Positions 46,410 to 55,874 are shown, numbered from the stretch's first letter. The stretch: DNA of 64,000 nt from Crocinitomicaceae bacterium (GCA_002713215.1 PAVO01000041.1:27249-91248), one strand, 5' to 3'. The notes: generated by a model not told the origin, from the sequence alone. Numbers and translations are program-made.

Positions 46410-47738
46410 CTATTCCTTAATTACCTTCACTGTTCTGGATATTCCCATTGGAGTTTCAAGGCTTAAAAAGTAGATACCATTCGGAGTATTAATATTTATT
46501 TGGACATTTTCTGAAGGTTCAAATTCTTGAGTTGAAATGATTTGTCCAAGACTGTTTCTTAAGGTTGCGGATAGCTTGGTGCTTTGGTAAGTATCCATGT
46601 ATATAGTACCTGTTGTTGGATTAGGATAAATGGTATATATCTGAGATGATCTAATATCTTTATCTTTAATTCCCACATTACCTGGATTTGAACAATTAAT
46701 GCTAAACAAAGTTCCAACATCAATATCCGTCCAGTTAGAAACTGAATAGGCAACATTGTCTACTTCTATGCAACTTAAGTCAGGGTTGTATTTTGCTTGA
46801 AACATCTGTAAATTGGTATTATTTCCATTTTTTAAATTTAAACTAGTAAGTTGATTTCCCCTACACCCTAAGTTAGTTAAACTTGTATTTTTAGTTAGAT
46901 CTAAACTGGTAAGTTGATTATTACTACAAACTAATGTAATTAAACTCGTATTTTTAGTTAAATCCAAACTGGTAAGTCGGTTTCCCCCACACCCTAATTC
47001 AGTTAAACTTGTATTTTTAGTTACATCTAACTTGGTAAGTTCATTATTCTCACAAACCAAAAAATTTAAAACGCTATTTTGAGACACGTCTAAGCTGGTA
47101 AGTTGATTATCACCACAAACTAAGGTATTTAAACTTGTATTTTTAGTTAGATCTAAACTGGTAAGTTGATTATTACTACAAACTAATGTAATTAAACTAG
47201 TGTTTTCAGTTAGATCTATACTGGTAAGTTGATTGTGTCTACAGAAGACCCAATTTAAACTTGTATTTTTAGTTAGATCTAAACTGGTAAGTTGATTATT
47301 ATCACAATTCAAAGCCATTAAAGCCATATTTTGAGTTACATCTAAACTGGTCAGCGGATTCCAATAGCAATGCAAAGAGATTAAGGCCGCATTTTGGGTT
47401 ACATCTAAACTGGCAAGCTTATTACTATGACAATGCAAAACCATTAAAGATGCATTTTGGGTTACATCTAAACTGGTCAGCCTGTTGCTTTGACAATACA
47501 GGGAAGTTAAAGCTTTAAAGTCTTCTATACCTTTCAGTGAAATTATATCTGAACGATCAACAAATAGAATGGAAATTGTATCAATATTGGCAGTCGGTAT
47601 AATCCCATCAATACTTCCAGTATCATAGCCAAGTGCTATTAACTTTTTCTCAAAATTGGTATCTGGTATCGCAGTGGTTTGTGCTATGGTTAAATTAGCA
47701 AAGAGAGATAAAACAAGAAATGAAACTGCTATTTTCAT
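46410..47738 (-). CDS. T9SS-secreted leucine-rich-repeat protein
   Basis: A 442-aa protein: signal peptide (1-19), a cap region, ten consecutive 21-residue repeats (residues 87-296; consensus LTSLDLTKNTSLxxLxCxxNQ), then a T9SS sorting domain (YTIYPNPTTGTIYM). Each repeat carries a Cys at position 17. Repeats resemble those of bacterial surface LRR proteins used in adhesion. It is likely secreted or surface-bound. Confidence 0.9.
   Translation of the reverse strand: MKIAVSFLVLSLFANLTIAQTTAIPDTNFEKKLIALGYDTGSIDGIIPTANIDTISILFVDRSDIISLKGIEDFKALTSLYCQSNRLTSLDVTQNASLMVLHCHSNKLASLDVTQNAALISLHCYWNPLTSLDVTQNMALMALNCDNNQLTSLDLTKNTSLNWVFCRHNQLTSIDLTENTSLITLVCSNNQLTSLDLTKNTSLNTLVCGDNQLTSLDVSQNSVLNFLVCENNELTKLDVTKNTSLTELGCGGNRLTSLDLTKNTSLITLVCSNNQLTSLDLTKNTSLTNLGCRGNQLTSLNLKNGNNTNLQMFQAKYNPDLSCIEVDNVAYSVSNWTDIDVGTLFSINCSNPGNVGIKDKDIRSSQIYTIYPNPTTGTIYMDTYQSTKLSATLRNSLGQIISTQEFEPSENVQININTPNGIYFLSLETPMGISRTVKVIKE
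46851..47480 (-). repeat. ten tandem 63-bp repeats coding the LRR domain
   Basis: The repeat array corresponds to residues 87-296. DNA of several units is nearly identical (for example around 46900-46980 and 47150-47200), indicating recent duplication or gene conversion and possible length variation between strains. Confidence 0.85.
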
Positions 47739-48002
47739 AATTGGAATTTTGAGGGTTTTGAGGATTTTGATTAATAAAATTAGGAACTACCCTGACTACA
47801 ACATAACCTATCATAGATCGATGAGCCATCGGTTGTTTACCTCGTGTTTTTGGAGTTTAATAATCGAAAGCTAGGAAATAGGCGAACTCGACCAACATCA
47901 CACCCATACCTCTTCATTTGCCATTGCGCACCAAGCCAAGTAATACCTGGCCCTTATGTTGGTCGCAACATACAACCTCAAATATTGAATTTCAGCTATA
48001 AC

Positions 48003-48434
48003 CTACCTCACATTAAACTCACGTAGCCATATTTGATACTGGCGTAGGTATTCCAACAGCTGAAAAGCTTCTTCTTCACTACTTATATCTGAGCCACAAT
48101 CCATTTCGTATTCTTTACGGGTTAAGAGCGCTAATGAGTCTCTACGAAGCATTTCTTCTTTGTTAAGGATAAAATTTAACACCCAGACTTCCCTTCTGTA
48201 CGCTAAGATATCACTAATGTCAGGCCCTGAATTCTTGAATTCCATGGTATGGCAGGAAGAACATTTACTATCAAAGAGTGATTTGCCCTGTTGCATCAAG
48301 GAATCATTCAATGGCTCTAATTCAATTTCAGTATATGGCCCTACCCCATTTAGATCCCTGGATAGTTGAACCTCGGTGCAAGCCACCATTATAATAATTG
48401 CCAATACCGATAACCAAATGTTTAGCTTTCTCAT
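48003..48434 (-). CDS. lipoprotein c-type cytochrome
   Basis: A 143-aa protein from ATG 48434, chosen because it gives a lipoprotein signal (WLSVLAIIIMVACT, acylated Cys at about 19). One heme c motif CSSCHTM follows at about residues 57-63. It is the last gene of the operon that includes NorF- and NorE-like genes; probably a periplasm-facing electron donor to NirS or Nor. Longer ORF start 48467 would destroy the signal peptide. Confidence 0.88.
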   Translation of the reverse strand: MRKLNIWLSVLAIIIMVACTEVQLSRDLNGVGPYTEIELEPLNDSLMQQGKSLFDSKCSSCHTMEFKNSGPDISDILAYRREVWVLNFILNKEEMLRRDSLALLTRKEYEMDCGSDISSEEEAFQLLEYLRQYQIWLREFNVR

Positions 48435-48444
48435 TGAGCCCTTT

Positions 48445-48702
48445 CTAATAAAGTACCAGGATTCCAATGAAATAAACCGCTGCGAAGAGCAAGCTTACCA
48501 GTTTCCAGACTACATGTGCCTGTTTTACTTCTACAAACTGGTGAAGTACCATAAAGAATTTGAAAACCGAAAAACCGGCTATAAGTATATACGAATATGC
48601 AAGTCCGTTTTCGGAGAAGAAAGTATTAAGCACAATAATCAATACCAGTATTATCCAGGTGGTTGCATTCCGTCTTGCCTCTGTAACTATTGAATTCGCC
48701 AT
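48445..48702 (-). CDS. cytochrome c oxidase subunit IV-like (NorF-like) membrane protein
   Basis: An 85-aa protein with three hydrophobic helices (TTWIILVLIIVLNTFFS, YSYILIAGFSVFKFFMVLHQ, LVSLLFAAVYFIGILVL). The FKFFMVLHQFVEVKQAH motif is that of prokaryotic COX IV / NorF proteins. It starts 6 nt after the NorE-like gene, and the pair is typical of NO-reductase accessory genes. Confidence 0.87.
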   Translation of the reverse strand: MANSIVTEARRNATTWIILVLIIVLNTFFSENGLAYSYILIAGFSVFKFFMVLHQFVEVKQAHVVWKLVSLLFAAVYFIGILVLY

Positions 48703-48708
48703 GTGCTT

Positions 48709-49296
48709 TTAGATTAAGTATAAAACCGGAAATATGAGAATCCAGATCAGATCACACATGTGCCAGTAGGTAGCACTGGATTCTACATCCATCATGTTGG
48801 AACTTGTATACTGCCCTTTCCTAATGGCTAAATACATGTAAATCAACAGCCCTACACCAAACAAAACATGTACATAGTGGAACCCGGTCATCAACCAATA
48901 AAAGGTAAAAAAGGTATTGTACTCTAAGCCTATTCCAGCATTTAACTTAGTGCCAAATTCAATTCCTTTTATCACTAAAAACAACAAACCAAAAAGAAGA
49001 GCAATCAGAATAGCCCTTGAGGACTTTTCCCTTTCATTATTCCTCAACCTCAGCACCGACATAGCCATAAAGTAACCACTCGTGATAAGGATAACTGTAT
49101 TAATTGTTCCTATTATGGGATCCAGTAATACCTTGTAATTCTGGTATTCCTCCAGGGCCCGTCCCCGATAATACAAAAAGGTAAGGCTTGCCCCCAGGAA
49201 GGTAAAGATTTCCACAATTATGATGATCCAAATGAGAATACCACCTGGTGGATAATATACTGAAGCTTTACTTTCGCTGTTTATTGCAACACTCAT
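48709..49296 (-). CDS. norE: cytochrome c oxidase subunit III-like (NorE-like) protein
   Basis: A 195-aa member of the COX III superfamily, with five helices rather than seven, as in NorE. GGILIWIIIIVEIFTFLGAS and LMTGFHYVHVLFGVGLLIYM are the signatures; ATYWHMCDLIWILIFPVLYL ends the protein. NorE proteins support NO-reductase activity. No heme-copper oxidase subunit I other than NorB is present here, which favours NorE over an oxidase subunit. Confidence 0.85.
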   Translation of the reverse strand: MSVAINSESKASVYYPPGGILIWIIIIVEIFTFLGASLTFLYYRGRALEEYQNYKVLLDPIIGTINTVILITSGYFMAMSVLRLRNNEREKSSRAILIALLFGLLFLVIKGIEFGTKLNAGIGLEYNTFFTFYWLMTGFHYVHVLFGVGLLIYMYLAIRKGQYTSSNMMDVESSATYWHMCDLIWILIFPVLYLI

Positions 49297-49308
49297 TAAT
49301 TCAATAAT

Positions 49309-50283
49309 TTACAATCGTTGAATTTTAAACTTTGGGTATCCCTTCACCCCTTGATCGTTATAAAAATCAGTAAACTGAATTTTATAGTAAATGCCTTTTG
49401 TCGATTTAATTATAAAGCTCTTTTTGGAGTCTATAATAAATGAATTGTCCTGACTGTTTCGAATCTTCCAATCATATCCTATTTCATCCCGAATGGCCGT
49501 AAAAGTATAGTTGGTTGTATCTGAAAGTCTAATGCCTTCGAAATTTGATTTTAAATCTTCTGCTACCACTACTCGATTTTGATAATTGCTTAATACCTGT
49601 GTAAGCACAAAGGGCATGGGTAAATTGCTAAACTTGTGGTAATGGTTGGTAAACAATAAGTCCCAGCTATTCCTTTCAGGTTCCAATTCAAGTAATTCTC
49701 CACCGTTATTCATACTAAAGTGGATTACACTTAGATTGTGATTCTTGCGAATGGTAAATTCTTTTCCTTTTTCTTCCTGTAGATCGGAAAACCGGATTTT
49801 ATAAATATTCTCGTTAACACTGAGTACCTGAAATTTGAAATAACCCAAATGGTTGCCATTAGCGTCATACTGGCGATCCAACACATAGACCATTCTTTTT
49901 CCCCTCCAATCTCCAACCGATGTGGAGTCCAGGTTACCACTTGGAGCATCCCACAACCAGGTCAGGTTTTTGGTTGAATTAACCGTCCCAAAAGACACTT
50001 CTCCTGCCTGAGCAAGAAATTCACCCTTAGCGGTGTTTAGAAACACCCTAAACCCTTCTGGTGATGATTCAAATGCCAAATCCCAATCGTACCTGGAATT
50101 GGTCTTAACCACTCGGTTGGCCCCACAATCATAATAAACCTGATACTTGTATGGATAGCCCATTTCAATTTGAACTGTTTCTATATCTCCTGGTTCAATT
50201 GGCGTTACGGGCATATCTTCCTTAAAACAAGCACTGGATAGAACTCCGATTAAACACCAAATTATGTATTTACCAACCTGCAT
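49309..50283 (-). CDS. HmuY-like lipoprotein
   Basis: A 324-aa lipoprotein (LIGVLSSACFKED, acylated Cys at about 19) starting at ATG 50283, which overlaps the TonB receptor stop in a TAATG junction. Two HmuY-like units are visible, each opening with a WDLxF motif: SRYDWDLAFESSPE and NSWDLLFTNHYHKF. HmuY proteins bind heme at the cell surface and hand it to a TonB receptor. Paralogous to the protein at 52552-53808. The heme ligands cannot be fixed. Confidence 0.78.
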   Translation of the reverse strand: MQVGKYIIWCLIGVLSSACFKEDMPVTPIEPGDIETVQIEMGYPYKYQVYYDCGANRVVKTNSRYDWDLAFESSPEGFRVFLNTAKGEFLAQAGEVSFGTVNSTKNLTWLWDAPSGNLDSTSVGDWRGKRMVYVLDRQYDANGNHLGYFKFQVLSVNENIYKIRFSDLQEEKGKEFTIRKNHNLSVIHFSMNNGGELLELEPERNSWDLLFTNHYHKFSNLPMPFVLTQVLSNYQNRVVVAEDLKSNFEGIRLSDTTNYTFTAIRDEIGYDWKIRNSQDNSFIIDSKKSFIIKSTKGIYYKIQFTDFYNDQGVKGYPKFKIQRL

Positions 50284-52517
50284 TAAAACCTGGCCTTTAG
50301 AGATAAAAAGAAAGTTCTGCCCCACAGTACGCTTAGCGTAGGAGAATTATTTGAATTGGAAACACCATACACATCTCCAATCATTTTTACATCGTTTACA
50401 TCCAGCAAATTTTTCACTCCGGCAACCACGGTAATCCGTTTTTTCCAAAAAATCTTTTTAGCCGATAAATCGATGTTGTGATAGTCCTGAATATAGCTTG
50501 GTAAAATTTCGTTGTTGTCAGTCAGGTAGCTGTTTCTAACCTCACCGGTGTATTTGTAAAAACAACTAAGTTTTACTCCCATTGGTTTAATAAAGTAACT
50601 CAATTCCGATGCTAAATCAGAAGAATAGTAAAAAGTGTTTTTGATTTCAGGATGATCAAACATGGAATTGTAGTTTCCGTAATAGCTCCCTGTTACGGAA
50701 AAATTGATTTCATTCCATTTATAGTATAAACCCAAAGATATTCCCTTGGTGATCAGGTAGTCTGCATTTTTGTAGGTCCAGTCTACATTGGAAGTCTGAA
50801 TTAAATCAATCAGGTTATTTATGTGAGAGTAATAGCCCTTGGGTACAATCCTAAACTGGTGATCGTTAAAGTCTTTGTGCCAGTCGACGGACAAATTTAT
50901 GTGGTTCGAATTTTCTGCTGACAGGTTTTCATTACCCCATAAATTAATGGCTGGACTAAAATGAAATTCGAGGTATAGTTCTTTTAAAGAAGGGGCTCTA
51001 AATCCCTTAGCATAAGAAGCTCTGACAATCCATTGTTTATTGGGCTTAAACATAAAAGATATTGACGGAATCAATGGAGCCGTGTATTTGGTATTGTATG
51101 AATAGCGTAGTGCCGGCTGAATACTTAAAGCTGTGAAGGGAGTGTATTTAAGGTTGCCGAATACCGAATAATCACCAATTTCCTGATTTTTCCCTTCTAT
51201 TCTGTTCGCCTGAATAAAATCGTGTTTCGCCTCCATACCAAGCATGTAATTGACTTTGGTACTATCCTTATCCGAATTATAAACCCCTCTTGCTAATAAG
51301 GAATTAAATGTTGTGGTATCGTGGTCATTAACCGACGAGGTTGGAATTTCCTCAAGAGATACCAAATCCTTGAAATAAATATTTCTAACCCGTTGATAAT
51401 AAGAGTGCGATAAAGTAAGATCCAGGTACTTGTTCTTAGAAACCCTCCCTTTTAGCAATACTTTATTGGTTAAACGGTTGGTTTTGTACCGGGTGTCAAA
51501 TGCCGTTGAATAATAAGGGAATCGTGGTGCACCTTTACTCAGCATGGTTTCTGTAAACCCATCGAATACATACGAAAATCTAAGATGGTTGATGTTTCGT
51601 CCAAAAACGAAATTTCCAAAATACTGTTCCCTCGGTTTCCATTCCTGATACCGAGCGGTATCTCCGGAAGTATACCCGGAAAAGAAGTTTCGCCCTGCAT
51701 TTATTTTAAAGCTGTTTTTCTTGATTTTAAATCCCAGGTTAGCACTAAAATTGTATTGCCCTACCGATTCGTAGTAAGCGTTAAAGCCACCTGAAATTCT
51801 CTTCTTCTGTTTTTTATCGGTTATAATATTCACTACACCCCCTAACGCATTGGTACCGTAAGCAACAGAAGTTGGTCCTTCAATTATTTCTACTTTTTTT
51901 ACTTCGTTAAGGTTAATCTGAGATAAGTCAAGGTTACCGCTAAGCCTTCCCTCTATTGGAACCCCGTCAATCATAATTTTTACATGATTCCCTGAAAGCC
52001 CGTTCAGCATAAGTGCGGTTTCATTTGCATGGCCGTTATTGGTCTTAAAATTAACCTCAGTTGTTAGTGCTTCCCTTAGATTATTAGCTCCCTTCTCCTC
52101 TATTTTTTCAGGTTTAATTGTCCTGACATCATATAGGTTATTCTGCTTTTCTATGGGAATGAAGCCCGCACTAACGACTACCTCTCCTAATCCCATGCTA
52201 ATTGCCCTTAGCTGAATCTTCTTTGTTTGCCCGGGTAGCAAAACGATAGCTTGGTTCTGGTAACCCAAATGCGATATTTCAACCAGGGTTGAATCCTTAT
52301 CGATTACTACAATTTGTCCCAGCTCATCAGTAACCATCCACCTGGTTAAAGGCGCATTTCCTTTGGTGCTGGTGATCTTAACATGCGCCAGAACAATTGG
52401 AGTTCCATAATCAGCATCTAAAACCTGAATAAAGCTGGAATCGGATTGGCTGTAAAGTGATAGGGATTGAAGCACTCCAATCAATACCAATACATAGCTC
52501 TTTAATCCCAGTTTCAC
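50283..52517 (-). CDS. TonB-dependent receptor of the HmuY-associated type
   Basis: A 744-aa outer-membrane receptor: signal peptide, a short carboxypeptidase-regulatory-like domain (about 30-105), plug domain (GANNLREALTTEVNFKTNNG; DGVPIEGRLSGNLDLSQIN; GPTSVAYGTNALGGVVNIIT) and 22-strand-type barrel ending in SLKARF. Flanked on both sides by HmuY-like genes, so heme or a similar ligand is the likely substrate. This is inference from context. Confidence 0.9.
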   Translation of the reverse strand: MKLGLKSYVLVLIGVLQSLSLYSQSDSSFIQVLDADYGTPIVLAHVKITSTKGNAPLTRWMVTDELGQIVVIDKDSTLVEISHLGYQNQAIVLLPGQTKKIQLRAISMGLGEVVVSAGFIPIEKQNNLYDVRTIKPEKIEEKGANNLREALTTEVNFKTNNGHANETALMLNGLSGNHVKIMIDGVPIEGRLSGNLDLSQINLNEVKKVEIIEGPTSVAYGTNALGGVVNIITDKKQKKRISGGFNAYYESVGQYNFSANLGFKIKKNSFKINAGRNFFSGYTSGDTARYQEWKPREQYFGNFVFGRNINHLRFSYVFDGFTETMLSKGAPRFPYYSTAFDTRYKTNRLTNKVLLKGRVSKNKYLDLTLSHSYYQRVRNIYFKDLVSLEEIPTSSVNDHDTTTFNSLLARGVYNSDKDSTKVNYMLGMEAKHDFIQANRIEGKNQEIGDYSVFGNLKYTPFTALSIQPALRYSYNTKYTAPLIPSISFMFKPNKQWIVRASYAKGFRAPSLKELYLEFHFSPAINLWGNENLSAENSNHINLSVDWHKDFNDHQFRIVPKGYYSHINNLIDLIQTSNVDWTYKNADYLITKGISLGLYYKWNEINFSVTGSYYGNYNSMFDHPEIKNTFYYSSDLASELSYFIKPMGVKLSCFYKYTGEVRNSYLTDNNEILPSYIQDYHNIDLSAKKIFWKKRITVVAGVKNLLDVNDVKMIGDVYGVSNSNNSPTLSVLWGRTFFLSLKARF

Positions 52518-52551
52518 CTTTCTATTTTTTATTCATCCAATCTTCAGGTAA

Positions 52552-53808
52552 TTATCGTACAACTAGTTTTTGAATATCTACCCTATGGCCTACTTGAATT
52601 CTTAGAACATAAACTCCAGACTTAAATTCCGCTACTGATATTCCTTTTTGAGTAAACCCATTTGATACTTCAATAGATTCAACCAATACCCTATTTCCTG
52701 CTAAATCGATCACTTCTATTGTTCCATGCTCATCAATCGTACTTTCATACAAAACGGTTATGTTGTCATAAGCCGGGTTTGGGTAAACTGCCCATCTTAA
52801 ACTTCCCTCGGTCTCATTGATTGAGGAAACCACAATCTTTTCTTTAACAAACCTGGTCTTGCCGGTACCCATTCCTTCAAAATCGGTGAATATTAATCGA
52901 TAATAACCGGAACTGTCTTTATTATCAATAAAGTAAGCTATGTTGTCGCTTACGGTCCATCCAGTAGAAGAGTTGTACTTTTTCCAACTCCTACCAATGG
53001 TTGAAATATTATTGCTGGTATTTTGTGGTTCAGCTTTTAAAGCTGCGGCATAATCCACTTCCACTTTTTTATCAACTACCGCATTTCTATGACTAAATAC
53101 GCTAGTCACCGATTGATACAAACCTGGAGGGTTTAAATAGTCGAGGTGTTTGGTAAAAGTGATGTCCCAAGAATCAATATCGGGTTCACGATTTATCTTT
53201 TGGTTCGTTATCATAGAATGATAGACAAAACTTCGGTTTTTATAATTGGCTTTATCGAGGGTAAAAACCTGTTCGTTACTTCCATCCAGGTTGGCGTACT
53301 TATACTCCCATTTACCCGACTTTAAACTCACGATCCACAATTTCTTAAGGCTATCATTGCTTAATTTGATTAAGTAAAGCGAATCACCTAGGGTCCAGTA
53401 GTTGTTTGCAGGGTTTAGAATGCCCCATCCCATATCAAAGAGGCCTTTTTTTCCACGGTAGCGATTAAAAGCACCATTGGTCCAGGAAGTATCGGAGTTG
53501 AGCAAACGTTCCCAGGTAGAATAGCCTGTGGTATCAAAAGTTGACCACTTGCTGGTATCGCACGGACAACTCCACAAAGTGGCATTGGATTCATTGATTA
53601 GAATGGCACTACCGGCAGCCCCTCTTCCGGTTACGGAAAACCCAAGGTCCCAATTGTTGTTATCGACTTTGGCTACTTCGCCATTCTCCAGGCTATAAAA
53701 CACCTGAGACTTATATTGCGGGCCCATTGAGATAGAATCATCAATCAATTGACCATTAGCAAATACTGAGAATAGGACCAGGAATGTAGTAAGGTAGAAT
53801 GTCTTCAT
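52552..53808 (-). CDS. secreted HmuY-like protein with T9SS sorting domain
   Basis: A 418-aa protein from ATG 53808 (signal peptide FYLTTFLVLFSVFANGQ). Two HmuY-like units open with NNWDLGFSVTGRG and DSWDITFTKHLDY, and FRLIFTDFEGMGTGKTRF-like sequence parallels the lipoprotein at 49309. The C-terminus (WAVYPNPAYDNITVLYES ... GVYVLRI) is a T9SS sorting domain. It heads a six-gene operon: receptor, HmuY-like lipoprotein, NorE-like, NorF-like and cytochrome c follow with small gaps. Confidence 0.82.
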   Translation of the reverse strand: MKTFYLTTFLVLFSVFANGQLIDDSISMGPQYKSQVFYSLENGEVAKVDNNNWDLGFSVTGRGAAGSAILINESNATLWSCPCDTSKWSTFDTTGYSTWERLLNSDTSWTNGAFNRYRGKKGLFDMGWGILNPANNYWTLGDSLYLIKLSNDSLKKLWIVSLKSGKWEYKYANLDGSNEQVFTLDKANYKNRSFVYHSMITNQKINREPDIDSWDITFTKHLDYLNPPGLYQSVTSVFSHRNAVVDKKVEVDYAAALKAEPQNTSNNISTIGRSWKKYNSSTGWTVSDNIAYFIDNKDSSGYYRLIFTDFEGMGTGKTRFVKEKIVVSSINETEGSLRWAVYPNPAYDNITVLYESTIDEHGTIEVIDLAGNRVLVESIEVSNGFTQKGISVAEFKSGVYVLRIQVGHRVDIQKLVVR

Positions 53809-53896
53809 TTTACTGAATTTAAAAGCAAAGATCAATACTTCTCTTTGTTGAAATAATGACCATATGCAGTTTTATAAATGAGAATTAATTTGAAAA

Positions 53897-53922
53897 AAGA
53901 AGGAGGGTTAACCCTCCTTCTT
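53897..53922 (-). terminator. intrinsic terminator after nirS
   Basis: A perfect 26-nt palindrome: arm AAGAAGGAGGGTT (53897-53909) and its exact complement (53910-53922). On the minus strand it is followed by a T-run (the As at 53893-53896 and beyond). It ends nirS transcription and separates it from the HmuY/TonB/NorEF operon. Confidence 0.88.
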
Positions 53923-53959
53923 CCCTAATTCAAATACACATAAACATCAACTCAGAGCA

Positions 53960-55606
53960 TTAGTATATGTCGTTGGTAGTATTGTAGATATTAAACTTAC
54001 CTGTTGGGTTTTGAACCCAATCGCCCTGAATTGATTTTTTAAGCTCTAACGTTTTGTCATCATAGATCAAAATGGCACTATTTACTCCCATAAAGACAGA
54101 GATCCAAACTTCATTGCCCGCCTTGTTGTATTCCATGTGCACCATTCTTCCATCGGCCCCTTCAGGCATGGTAATGGTCTTTTTATGTTCCAGCGTTTGA
54201 GTGTCGAATACATCAACTACAGAATGCATTGCCTTGTCCGGATTTAAGGTTCTGTCAACCCAAAGATTTTTAGATTTTGGATGAGACTTAACAAACAATG
54301 CTCCACCACCATTACCGGGTGCTTTCATTTCCTTTACCACCGTCCATTGTCCTTCACCGGCATCCGTTTTAATGCAAGACAACTTGTTTTCACCCAGGTG
54401 AGATGTAACCCATAGCTGCCCCAAATCATTCTTAATATTGGCGCCACGACCAGGATGTGGTTTAATTCCGGTTTCTACTATATCGACCAACTTCTTATTA
54501 GGAACATCGATAATTACAATTTTGTTAGCAGCATTAGCCGCAACCAGGAAGTACTTGCCACTGGCATCCCAACCTCCATCATGAAGGAAACGCGCAGAAG
54601 GAATTTCGGTAATTTTAGGGTTCTTAGGGTCTGTATAATCAACAATATCAACCATTCCCCTTTCCTTAATGTTACAGATCCAAACCGGATCAGTATGAGA
54701 GGCTACAATTGAGGCTACACGAGCTTCTTCTACAAATTCTTTGTCGCCGTCACATGCATTTCCTGCTGTAGGAGTTACACTTATTGGTTCCAGGGTTTGT
54801 GCATCGAATATTACAATATGACTTGGACTATACCCTCCAAATACCAGGTATTTGTCTTCGTATCCTTTAAATTTGGATACATCCACAGACCTCGCATCAA
54901 ATGCACCCCTTACTTCGGCTACAATGGTAGGTGTTTCCGTATAGGTGTCAATCATGGTAATTCTACCGTCACGACCTACTGAGTATATATATCTTCCCGT
55001 AGCAGAAGTACGCAGTATATGCACAGCAAAACCCGTTTTTAGTACAGCCAGCTTTTCCTTAGTGTCTCCATCTATTACTGCCACTTTACCTGCATCACGC
55101 ATAATAACACCAAAATAATTGTCAATGTTCCTGCTATGAACCGGTTTAGTTGGTCGGCCTTCAACAGGTACAATTAGATTCCAGGTGGCGGCTATTTCAT
55201 CTATACCAAATGGAGGTACCACGGGAGGTTCAACCTGAAGGAACCGAGTCAACAATTCTATTTCTTGTTCGGTTAAAATCCCCCTCCATTCCGGCATCCC
55301 ACCTGGAGTACCATTTTCAATGAAAGTTCTTATTCCCTGTGCTCCAAGCGCTTTGGTAGCGATTGCTTTACCATCGCCATCTGGTAATAATGATGGCCCG
55401 GTTGCCCCTTTTCTTGAAGAACCATGACAACCCGCGCAACGGTCAAAATAAATTGCTGAGCCTTGATCCATTTCAGCTTCGGTGATTTGAATTTCATCTT
55501 TTGGTTTTTCTTCCGGAGCTGCTGTTGGTTTCTTTGTTTCTCCCCCACAACTATACAGGGCAACAGAACCAATAATTGCTAAATAAAATATGTGTATTCT
55601 CCTCAT
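53960..55606 (-). CDS. nirS: cytochrome cd1 nitrite reductase
   Basis: A 548-aa NirS, reducing nitrite to NO. Lipoprotein signal (SVALYSCGGE, Cys20), heme c motif RCAGCH (Cys57, Cys60, His61) with candidate distal Met104 (GGMPEW), and the eight-bladed d1 propeller with the proximal His196 (GFAVHILRTSATGRYIYSVG) and active-site His342 (FLHDGGW) and His384 (GIKPHPGRGAN). The tail NPTGKFNIYNTTNDIY is a NirS signature. A lipid anchor is unusual since proteobacterial NirS is soluble. Confidence 0.97.
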   Translation of the reverse strand: MRRIHIFYLAIIGSVALYSCGGETKKPTAAPEEKPKDEIQITEAEMDQGSAIYFDRCAGCHGSSRKGATGPSLLPDGDGKAIATKALGAQGIRTFIENGTPGGMPEWRGILTEQEIELLTRFLQVEPPVVPPFGIDEIAATWNLIVPVEGRPTKPVHSRNIDNYFGVIMRDAGKVAVIDGDTKEKLAVLKTGFAVHILRTSATGRYIYSVGRDGRITMIDTYTETPTIVAEVRGAFDARSVDVSKFKGYEDKYLVFGGYSPSHIVIFDAQTLEPISVTPTAGNACDGDKEFVEEARVASIVASHTDPVWICNIKERGMVDIVDYTDPKNPKITEIPSARFLHDGGWDASGKYFLVAANAANKIVIIDVPNKKLVDIVETGIKPHPGRGANIKNDLGQLWVTSHLGENKLSCIKTDAGEGQWTVVKEMKAPGNGGGALFVKSHPKSKNLWVDRTLNPDKAMHSVVDVFDTQTLEHKKTITMPEGADGRMVHMEYNKAGNEVWISVFMGVNSAILIYDDKTLELKKSIQGDWVQNPTGKFNIYNTTNDIY

Positions 55607-55839
55607 TACTATGAATTTAATTGATAATTAATTTAATTACTAGCAAAGTTAAATTCACCGAATTCCTTCAAAATAGGATGTGGGTCATGGAGAGTAAGAT
55701 ACAGGTCATATTTATGTTGATGAACCAGTAATTGGTTGCTCTACAAAAAGATCATGTATCAATTGTGTGAATCACCATTCTTAAATACTGATCTGATCAA
55801 AAAATTATTCATCAAAACCAATAATTCATGATATTATCG

Positions 55840-55853
55840 TTGATCTAAATCAA
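55840..55853. promoter_or_regulatory. consensus FNR box between nirS and glycosyltransferase
   Basis: TTGAT-CTAA-ATCAA is a perfect FNR/DNR consensus site. It lies about 234 nt upstream of the nirS ATG on the minus strand and just before the glycosyltransferase gene on the plus strand; regulation of nirS fits best by function. Confidence 0.75.
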
Positions 55854-55874
55854 ACTCTGTTTACTCTGACTGAT

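Noticed and set aside
55790..55805. TGAT-CTG-ATCA inverted repeat as a second FNR site
   Set aside because: The spacer is 3 nt rather than 4, so it does not fit the FNR-type geometry.
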